38,372 bases of DNA from contig JAGTWP010000007.1 in assembly GCA_018260755.1 (NCBI GenBank), positions 1 to 38,372 on the forward strand, read 5' to 3'. This DNA comes from Candidatus Altarchaeum sp. GTDB lineage: Archaea; Altiarchaeota; Altiarchaeia; Altiarchaeales; Altiarchaeaceae. Under the pieces are notes generated by a model. It had not been told where the DNA came from. It worked only from the letters and a program-made list of their open reading frames with translations, and did no database searches. Of this stretch, positions 32,765 to 38,372 are shown one piece after another. Every line of letters begins with the position of its first letter. Within the stretch, counting starts at the first letter, position 1. Position numbers and translations under genes: made by a program.

Positions 32765-33940
32765 TTACTTTATCATCTTGAGCAATAAAATTGCCGATAT
32801 AACTCCAACTATTCCGCCAAAGATAAATGTGACATCCGGAGAAACAAACTCCCACAATAAACCGGCAATTATGCCTCCGGGAAGTGCCGCTAATCCTATT
32901 ACAGTATGAAATGTTCCTAAGCCGGTTCCTCGTAAATTTTCGGGGATAATCTCCGAAATGTATGCTCTTTGAGTTGCATCTATAAACGCATAAGTTAATC
33001 CGTAAAGAGCAAAAAATAAAACAAACAAACTAAATGAATCAGACATTATAAAGCCAAGGCAAGTTAGTGCAAAAAATAAGTATCCTGCAATAAGGACTTT
33101 TTTCTTTCCTATTTTATCTGCCAACATACCAGCAGGAAAAGAAAGAGCGGCATAAACAACATTAAACCATGCATACAGAAGAATGGGTATTATAATTGCC
33201 ATCTCGCCTGAAAACAAGAATTGTGTTTTAAGTATGAAAAACATATATGTAAAATTTCCCAATGCAAAAATGCATGCAATCATTAGAAATTTGCGAAAGT
33301 CCCCCGGCAATAGCTTTAAATTTATTTTAAATGTTGTCTCAACAGGCGACTTCTTTTCTTCCCTGACAAATAATAAAGGAATGAGTGAGAAAAGCCCGAT
33401 TATTCCTGCGGCAAGAATCATTGTCTGAAAATTTAAACCGAAAAAATAGATAAGAATAAACGCCATTATTGAGCCGACAACCGCTCCCATTGTATCCATT
33501 GCTCTGTGTATTCCGAATGCCTTGCCTTTTTTATCTCCCGATGATTCTGCAATAATTACATCCCTCGGAGCTGTTCTTAAACCCTTGCCAACCCTGTCCA
33601 ATGAAACAAACAGGACTGCGTGCTGCCATATATCTGAAAATGAAAGAAGTGTTTTTGAGAATGCTGATATGCTATACCCCCAAAAGACAAAAGGAAGACA
33701 TTTTCCTTTTTTATCTGACATATATCCGGAAATAACCTTAAATATTGAGGCAATGCTTTCCGAAAGCCCGCCAACCAAACCTATAATAACTCCTGTTGCA
33801 CCTAAAGAAGCCAGGAATAAAGGCAATATCGGAAATATAATCTCGCTGCTTACATCCTGAATAAAACTAACTAATCCTAATAAAATTATATTCGGGTGTA
33901 TTTTATTTGTGATTTTTTTTATTTTTTCATGATTTTGCAT
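32765..33940 (-). CDS. MFS transporter
   Basis: Major facilitator superfamily permease, 391 aa, 12 predicted helices. The helix 2-3 loop motif (IFKVISGYMSDKKGKCLPFV) and its counterpart in the second half (FPAGMLADKIGKKKVLIAGY) are the MFS signature. RVGKGLRTAPRDVIIAESSG after helix 4 is typical of a subfamily of archaeal and bacterial efflux-type permeases. Substrate unknown. Upstream of pdxT on the same strand (76-bp gap). Confidence 0.9.
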   Translation of the reverse strand: MQNHEKIKKITNKIHPNIILLGLVSFIQDVSSEIIFPILPLFLASLGATGVIIGLVGGLSESIASIFKVISGYMSDKKGKCLPFVFWGYSISAFSKTLLSFSDIWQHAVLFVSLDRVGKGLRTAPRDVIIAESSGDKKGKAFGIHRAMDTMGAVVGSIMAFILIYFFGLNFQTMILAAGIIGLFSLIPLLFVREEKKSPVETTFKINLKLLPGDFRKFLMIACIFALGNFTYMFFILKTQFLFSGEMAIIIPILLYAWFNVVYAALSFPAGMLADKIGKKKVLIAGYLFFALTCLGFIMSDSFSLFVLFFALYGLTYAFIDATQRAYISEIIPENLRGTGLGTFHTVIGLAALPGGIIAGLLWEFVSPDVTFIFGGIVGVISAILLLKMIK

Positions 33941-33993
33941 CTTGTTTTATAAATTTTTACAACTAATTTTTACAAACATAACAATATGTTTTT

Positions 33994-34047
33994 GGCAATG
34001 AAATTTATTCTGGCAAGGAAATTTATTCTGACAAGGAAATTTAATTT
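33994..34047. repeat. 18-bp triplicated repeat
   Basis: Three tandem 18-bp units: ggcaatgaaatttattct, ggcaaggaaatttattct and gacaaggaaatttaattt, decaying to the right. They sit between the MFS gene and a solo IS end. Confidence 0.85.
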
Positions 34048-34052
34048 ATTAT

Positions 34053-34151
34053 GACTTACGCAGTTTTAATATAAAGTATTAGAATTATAAAAAAATAGTA
34101 TTTGTTTAGCCAACCGAATAAGCATAAAACTTTTGTTTTTTCATAATTCTA
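34053..34151. mobile_element. Solo IS end with hairpin
   Basis: The sequence gacttacgcagttttaatat (34053-34072) and the following bases match the end of the IS remnant at 7.8 kb. No transposase or second end is present. The same stretch forms an inverted repeat with the arm tagaattataaaaaaa (34080-34095) and its reverse at 34136-34151. Confidence 0.65.
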
Positions 34152-34177
34152 AATTCTATCTTACAAAAATTTAAATT

Positions 34178-35092
34178 TCATCCCTTAAAAAATTTCTCTA
34201 TCTGCACAACAACATCCATTCCTGCTCTTTTTTGTGCTTCTTTTGTTGCACTTGCGATATGCGGAGTAAGAATAACATTTTCCAAATTTCTAAATTCGGG
34301 ATTCGGATTCGGTTCGTTCTCAAAAACATCCAGGCACACACCTCCGATTAATTTATTCTTTAACGCTCCTATCAGTGCGAGTTCATTGATTATACCCCCT
34401 CTTGAAGTATTTATCATAATTGCATCCTTTTTTAGCGTCTTTATATTGTCCGCATTTATTAAATTTCTTGTTTCATTCATCAAAGGAACATGTATGGAGA
34501 CAAAATCACATTGTTTTAAAATTTCATCTATATTTTTGCAGTGTCTTACATTTAAATTTTCATAGATTTTTTCATCCGTAATCAGCGGATCATAAGCAAA
34601 TACATTTGCACTGAAACCATTAGCAATTGTCGCTACCTTTCTTCCAATTCTTCCGAATCCTATAATTCCAAAATTTTTTCCGCAGATTTCTCTTCCTGTA
34701 AATTTCTTCTTTTCCCATTTTTCTTCCTTCATTGATTTATCCGCTTCGGAAATTTTTCTTATCATGGCTAGCAGAGACCCGAAAACCATTTCCGCTACTG
34801 ATATGGTTAATGAATCAGGAGCATTGACAACCTTAATGTTTCTTTCTTTTGCTGCGAGCACATCTACATTGTCAAGCCCGGCACCCGCTCTTGCGATAAT
34901 TTTTAAATTTTTTGCATTTGCAATAACATCCTTTGTTATTTTTGTTGCACTCCTAACGAGCAGGCAGTCATAATTTTGCAATTTTTCAAGGTCGTTCAGT
35001 TTTTCCTTTCCGGTTTCAACATCCGCAATCCCTTTTAATTTGTCCGTTGCTTCCTCATCAATTTCATCACATATTAAAATTTTAGGATGCAT
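34178..35092 (-). CDS. serA: D-3-phosphoglycerate dehydrogenase (short form)
   Basis: NAD-dependent 2-hydroxyacid dehydrogenase of the SerA type, which oxidises 3-phosphoglycerate as the first step to serine and phosphoserine. Motifs in order: VRSATKITKDVI (substrate loop), GRAGLDN-like (IIARAGAGLDNVDV), the NAD-binding GFGRIGRKVA, catalytic Arg in INTSRGGIINE, Glu in VFENEPNPN and His in LTPHIAS. It lacks the ASB and ACT domains of long SerA (304 aa), but a separate ACT-doublet protein lies 50 bp upstream in the same operon. Alternative substrates (glyoxylate, hydroxypyruvate) are possible for short forms. Supplies the precursor for SepCysS-dependent cysteine. Confidence 0.88.
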   Translation of the reverse strand: MHPKILICDEIDEEATDKLKGIADVETGKEKLNDLEKLQNYDCLLVRSATKITKDVIANAKNLKIIARAGAGLDNVDVLAAKERNIKVVNAPDSLTISVAEMVFGSLLAMIRKISEADKSMKEEKWEKKKFTGREICGKNFGIIGFGRIGRKVATIANGFSANVFAYDPLITDEKIYENLNVRHCKNIDEILKQCDFVSIHVPLMNETRNLINADNIKTLKKDAIMINTSRGGIINELALIGALKNKLIGGVCLDVFENEPNPNPEFRNLENVILTPHIASATKEAQKRAGMDVVVQIEKFFKG

Positions 35093-35142
35093 TTTGTTTA
35101 AATTTTATCTGTTATTTCCTGTTTTTATGTTTTTCAAAAATT

Positions 35143-35559
35143 TTAATCAAAAAATTTCGCATCTTCAAGAACCTCTCTTGCTTTTAATTTTTGCGTCTCA
35201 TTTACCTTTATTATCACCCTTGCACTCCCTCTGTCCTCACTTGTTTGTTGATATATAAACTCAATATTTATCTTTTTTTTAGCCAGAATATCTGAAATTT
35301 TTTTCAATTGTCCCGGCTCGTTTCGAAGTGTTATTAGAAAAACATCCGACTCAACAACATTAAAATTTCTCTTTCGTAAAATTTCAGCTGTCTTTTTAGG
35401 GTCATCTGTAATGAGCCGTATAATTCCGATTTCTCCAAGCCCTTCACCATTAATTGCATTTATATTTATCTTTGCACTACCTATTGCTTCTGCTATTTCT
35501 GCGAGAACACCAGTCCTGTTTTCGGTTATAACCGAAATCAAAGTTGCGATATGCTCCAT
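35143..35559 (-). CDS. ACT-domain doublet protein
   Basis: A 138-aa protein made of two ACT domains (residues 5-70 and 75-138). The first is ITENRTGVLAEIAEAIGSAK and the second NEPGQLKKISDILAKKKINI. ACT domains sense amino acids; doublets of this form are common small proteins in archaea. Directly upstream of serA, which lacks its own ACT domain, so the two probably form a two-gene version of regulated SerA. Inference from context; family members can also sit near unrelated amino-acid genes. Confidence 0.85.
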   Translation of the reverse strand: MEHIATLISVITENRTGVLAEIAEAIGSAKININAINGEGLGEIGIIRLITDDPKKTAEILRKRNFNVVESDVFLITLRNEPGQLKKISDILAKKKINIEFIYQQTSEDRGSARVIIKVNETQKLKAREVLEDAKFFD

Positions 35560-35619
35560 TTTAAAATTTTGTTTATAAATTTAAATTTAAATATATTTAA
35601 TCCCTTGTTTACTAATTGT

Positions 35620-35748
35620 TTAAAAATTTGCTTCAGATAACTCAAAATTTTCCGTCGTCTCAACATCCGTTTTTTCTTTTGTTGTCCATCCATAAGATTT
35701 AAAATTTAAATCATACTTTTTTAGAAGTTGTCTTTCCACCTTCGGCAT
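35620..35748 (-). CDS. Possible small protein overlapping the NYN gene
   Basis: A 42-codon frame beginning inside the NYN gene's 3' end (38-bp overlap): MPKVERQLLKKYDLNFKSYG then WTTKEKTDVETTENFELSEA. Codon use looks coding-like beyond the overlap. No recognised family. It could be a real small gene or the original C-terminus of the NYN protein shifted out of frame. The rest of the 150-bp gap before the ACT gene is empty. Confidence 0.35.
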   Translation of the reverse strand: MPKVERQLLKKYDLNFKSYGWTTKEKTDVETTENFELSEANF

Positions 35749-36349
35749 TTTGTTCTTTATTGCCTGCCTCTTTTGGTTTGCTACTTTTCCTGCTGGCAAG
35801 ACCTTTTCTAATTTTAGATATTATTCCTTCTTTGCTTTTATTTTCATCTTTCTTTCCTTCTTTATTTTCCATTTCTCTGCTTTCCTTCATACCTTCTAGC
35901 AATATTGCTTCGTCAGCGGTATTTCTAAGTGCGGAAGAAAAATTTTCCTTTGCACCGACAACTATTGTTGCCTTTCCCATTTCTTTGGCTTTTTTCAGAA
36001 CAAAGTGAAAATCAGTATCCCGTGTAACCAGAGCAATTACATTTACAGCAGGATTGTAAATAGCACTTGTTGCATCAACAGCCATGCACACATCTACATC
36101 AGACGGAGTTGTAACTACCTCATAGCCCTCGTTTATTGCTGCTTCAACTAATTTTGGCGGTGCATTTTGATTTAAATAAACGCGGCAAATTTTTATCAAA
36201 CCGACGGTCTTTAAATTTTCCTTGATCTCCCTCAAACTTAAATTTACATCCTTTCTCAACACATTAGGACCATCTACAAAAACAGCCAGCTTATTCTTTT
36301 TCTTCAAAAGGTCTTTAAATTTTTCTATTTCTATCATTGCAGATGCCAT
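35711..36349 (-). CDS. NYN-domain protein (TIGR00288-like)
   Basis: A 212-aa PIN-like NYN-domain protein. The first catalytic Asp is in LAVFVDGPNVLRK; the second acidic cluster is VDVCMAVDATSAI and the third ALVTRDTDFHFVLKKAKEMG, then KATIVVGAKENFSSAL. The domain ends near residue 152. The last 60 residues are Lys/Glu/Ser-rich and low in complexity (KEGKKDENKSKEGIISKIRK...). Members are predicted RNases, with no proven archaeal substrate. It lies close to tRNA-Gly and Pcm but in no clear operon. Confidence 0.85.
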   Translation of the reverse strand: MASAMIEIEKFKDLLKKKNKLAVFVDGPNVLRKDVNLSLREIKENLKTVGLIKICRVYLNQNAPPKLVEAAINEGYEVVTTPSDVDVCMAVDATSAIYNPAVNVIALVTRDTDFHFVLKKAKEMGKATIVVGAKENFSSALRNTADEAILLEGMKESREMENKEGKKDENKSKEGIISKIRKGLASRKSSKPKEAGNKEQNAEGGKTTSKKV

Positions 36350-36395
36350 TTTTTCACATAAATAAAAATATAAATAAAAATGAAATTTTAAATTT

Positions 36396-36467
36396 TGCGG
36401 TCACCGGGATTCGGACCCGAGTTACAAGATTGGCAACCTCGTGTGATAGCCACTACACTATGACCGC
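36396..36467 (-). tRNA. tRNA-Gly (GCC anticodon)
   Basis: Complete cloverleaf on the minus strand: acceptor GCGGTCA pairs with TGACCGC, D arm GTGTAGTGGCTATCAC, anticodon stem CGAGG/TCTTG with loop TTGCCAA (anticodon GCC), T arm TCGGG-TTCGGAT-CCCGG. No intron. CCA is not encoded. The AT-rich ttaatatatt (36503-36512) about 40 bp upstream may be its TATA box. Confidence 0.95.
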
Positions 36468-36522
36468 AGTAATGAAAACACAATAACAAGAATTATGAAT
36501 GAAATATATTAAATTTAAAAAT

Positions 36523-37173
36523 TTACCCCTTTTTAGGAGATATTAAAGGCACAAACATACACTCGCACAATAATGTTTTTTTAATTTTTGTTTGTGAAAT
36601 TTTTTCAGCCAGTATTAAATTTTGAAGATAACTGCCTCCGACAGGAATAACCATCTTTCCACCTATTTTTAATTGCTCTATCAACGGACCCGGAATTTCA
36701 ACAGGTGCTGCGGTAACAATTATTTTATCATAAGGTGCTTCATCTTTATATCCGTAATAACCATCTCCATGCAATATTTTAATATTATTATAATTTTTCA
36801 GTTTTTCTTTTGTAATTTCTATAAGTTCGGGAATTCGTTCAATAGTATAAATTTTTCCTTTTATTGCTATTTCTACAAGTATCGCCGCCTGATACCCACT
36901 TCCGCAGCCAATTTCCAAAATTTTATCATTCTCTTGAATGTCAAGCACTTCTGTCATTAATCCAACGATGCTGGGGGCGGAAATTGTCTGTTTAAAACCG
37001 ATAGGAATAGGATAGTCGGAATAAGCATCAACCCTATAGTCATTCGGAACAAATTTTGCCCTGTCAACCTTTAGCATAGCAGATATAACTTTCTCACTCT
37101 TTATGTAATTATACTTTATTAAGTGCTGAACCATTCCTTTCTTTGCTCCTTCAAGAGCAAATTTTAATTCCAT
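36523..37173 (-). CDS. pcm: Protein-L-isoaspartate O-methyltransferase
   Basis: SAM-dependent repair enzyme that methylates L-isoaspartyl residues in damaged proteins. Sequence 216 aa. Diagnostic are IPIGFKQTISAPSIVGLMTE (substrate loop), the SAM-binding LEIGCGSGYQAAIL, the acidic strand IYTIERI and the motif ILHGDGYYGYKDEAPYDKII then VTAAPVEIP and GGKMVIPVG. The N-terminus is a short helix typical of the family. Starts 26 bp downstream of the ppaC gene, same strand. Confidence 0.95.
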   Translation of the reverse strand: MELKFALEGAKKGMVQHLIKYNYIKSEKVISAMLKVDRAKFVPNDYRVDAYSDYPIPIGFKQTISAPSIVGLMTEVLDIQENDKILEIGCGSGYQAAILVEIAIKGKIYTIERIPELIEITKEKLKNYNNIKILHGDGYYGYKDEAPYDKIIVTAAPVEIPGPLIEQLKIGGKMVIPVGGSYLQNLILAEKISQTKIKKTLLCECMFVPLISPKKG

Positions 37174-37198
37174 TTATGAGTTTTAAATTTAACAAAAT

Positions 37199-38107
37199 TT
37201 AAAAGACCTGTTGTAATTTTGGCACAACTTGTTTTTTCCTTGACATTAATCCGGGAATGTAAACAAAATTTCCAACTACTTTAATGCCAAATGCCTTTTC
37301 AATTTTACTTTTATCTCCGGCAAAGAATAATTCGCTTCCTTCTTTAATTATATCCGTTGCCACAAAAACAGTCATTTCGTAGTTCTCATTTTTTAAATTT
37401 TCCAGAAATTTTGAAATTTGAGCTTTTATTTCGTAAATTTCATTAATGTCAACAATCTCGGTTTGCCCTATTCCGACTTTTTTTCCGTTGAAATCAAATT
37501 CCTTAAAGTCGGCCATAATTATGCTTTCAACTGTTTTTCCTCTGATGCTGCCCTTCGCTTTCTTTATATCAATTCCGAATTTAATAAGAGCATCTATTCC
37601 TACTGCCTTTGCCAGTTCGTTTGCTATTTTTTTGTCTTCTTCTGTTGTTGTGGGCGATTTAAAAACAACCGTGTCCGAAAGAATTGCCGAAAGCAACAAT
37701 CCTTTGATTTTTTTCTTTTCATTTACTTCTATTTTCTCTATATCGCTTTCAAAATATTTTGCGATGACCGTTGCAGTGCTTCCCAATGGTTCTGTTAAAA
37801 ATTTTATCGGTTTATCGTAGGAAAATTTTATCTTATGATGGTCAATTACTTCAACAATTTCTGCTTTTTCAATTCCGTCTGCACTTTGCTGAAATTCATT
37901 ATGGTCAACCAAGACCACTTTCTTCCCTTCAACATTCTCAATTGGTCTTGGAATCTCAACGCAAAATTTTTCCAAAACAAATTTTGTTTCTTCATTGATC
38001 TCTCCCAGTCGTGCAGGTGTTAAATTTTTTATTTTTGCATACGCAATTGCCGAACAAATTGTGTCCGTATCAGGACTTTTGTGTCCGAAAACATAAATTT
38101 CTTCCAT
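37199..38107 (-). CDS. ppaC: Manganese-dependent inorganic pyrophosphatase (family II)
   Basis: DHH-family inorganic pyrophosphatase, which hydrolyses pyrophosphate released by biosynthesis. Metal ligands are H9, D13 and D15 (GHKSPDTDT), D68 (VDHN) and the DHH motif D89-H90-H91. A second domain (DHHA2) is suggested by IGQTEIVDINEIYEI and the SRKKQVVPKL basic motif at 292-301 that binds pyrophosphate. Length 302 aa is normal. The ATG at 38107 precedes the first strand EIYVFG. Confidence 0.95.
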   Translation of the reverse strand: MEEIYVFGHKSPDTDTICSAIAYAKIKNLTPARLGEINEETKFVLEKFCVEIPRPIENVEGKKVVLVDHNEFQQSADGIEKAEIVEVIDHHKIKFSYDKPIKFLTEPLGSTATVIAKYFESDIEKIEVNEKKKIKGLLLSAILSDTVVFKSPTTTEEDKKIANELAKAVGIDALIKFGIDIKKAKGSIRGKTVESIIMADFKEFDFNGKKVGIGQTEIVDINEIYEIKAQISKFLENLKNENYEMTVFVATDIIKEGSELFFAGDKSKIEKAFGIKVVGNFVYIPGLMSRKKQVVPKLQQVF

Positions 38108-38339
38108 TTTAAATGAATTTAGATATACTGATGTTGTTAATTATTATTTAAAAATTAATTTTTCAAATAAAAAGAAATTGTTCGTATAATAAGCTCGTAT
38201 AATAATCTGCAGTAGAAACGAACTCGGATAAATTTATTTTACCTTTATTTGTCCTTTCTTCTTTTCTACATTTAATAATTTAAATTTTTTCTAAATATTA
38301 TTTTTATTTTTTACCATTTTTATTTTTATTTTTATTTTA

Positions 38340-38372
38340 GGTAGTGCTAAGCAAGTAATGATAAAATTCAAT
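38340..38372. mobile_element. End of a GGTAGT-type element, cut by the window edge
   Basis: The last 33 bases (ggtagtgctaagcaagtaat then gataaaattcaat) match the left end of the 9.3-kb MITE-like element at about 27 of 33 positions. The element continues past the window. It may be a full-length or another miniature copy. The region 38108-38339 otherwise shows nothing, apart from T-rich tracts. Confidence 0.6.

Noticed and set aside
34080-34151. Intrinsic (rho-independent style) terminator
   Set aside because: The stem is AT-only and archaeal termination mainly uses T-tracts; it is better explained by the IS remnant.

Overview
The window is a strongly AT-rich archaeal chromosome segment. Marker genes are archaeal throughout: catalytic DNA primase subunit PriS, ribosomal protein L35Ae (eL33), Nop5, an archaeal-type AdoMet synthetase, a Ser/His-type signal peptidase, archaeal GlyRS, an archaeal TrmI-type tRNA methyltransferase, and the DUF424 and DUF2073 proteins. 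SepCysS (tRNA-dependent cysteine synthesis) and a carbamoyl-phosphate synthetase large chain present only as its C-terminal half point to a euryarchaeal or methanogen/Altiarchaeota-like lineage. No methanogenesis gene is visible, so the phylum stays open. Many genes start within a few bases of an 'aaaatg' context without a Shine-Dalgarno sequence, as expected for leaderless transcripts.

Layout. 1-6.4 kb: a 12-bp minisatellite, carB C-half, priS, a lipoprotein, signal peptidase, a cytidylate kinase-like protein and an Era-like GTPase. 6.4-9.5 kb: DUF2073 and PspC genes, then a decaying membrane-protein region with a truncated NYN gene, a PLDc_N-like gene whose stop codon lies on an IS end, an IS remnant, two tandem paralogous membrane proteins and a small MITE-like element. 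9.5-11.2 kb: rpl35ae and an isocitrate/isopropylmalate dehydrogenase-family gene. 11.2-17.0 kb: two very large secreted beta-helix (NosD-like) proteins with C-terminal dockerin-like domains, translated almost end to end. 17.1-20.1 kb (minus): a GlyRS - winged-helix protein - TrmI - small membrane protein operon. 20.6-23.6 kb: an anchored surface protein and Nop5. 23.7-30.7 kb: an orphan porA, PRC-barrel protein, SepCysS, metK, a C/D box sRNA, DUF424, a cation exchanger and a TPR protein. 30.8-38.1 kb: PdxS/PdxT, an MFS transporter, SerA with an ACT-doublet protein, a NYN protein, tRNA-Gly(GCC), Pcm and a DHH-type pyrophosphatase.

Connections. SerA makes the precursor of phosphoserine, the amino acid that reaches SepCysS as Sep-tRNA(Cys). 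Nop5 is the scaffold of C/D box RNPs, and a textbook C/D guide RNA with perfect C, D', C' and D boxes lies at 28.5 kb. GlyRS, TrmI, tRNA-Gly and SepCysS give the window a tRNA/RNA-modification flavour.

Most unusual: (i) a family of 156-252 bp non-coding elements with GTAACTATTCAG ends and 8-bp target duplications (IS66-like signature), two inserted just upstream of a gene or the sRNA; (ii) the C/D guide RNA itself; (iii) the paired dockerin-bearing beta-helix proteins with no cohesin in sight; (iv) repeat-encoded tails added to housekeeping enzymes (CarB heptads, TrmI 9-residue repeats, Nop5 His/Asn tail).
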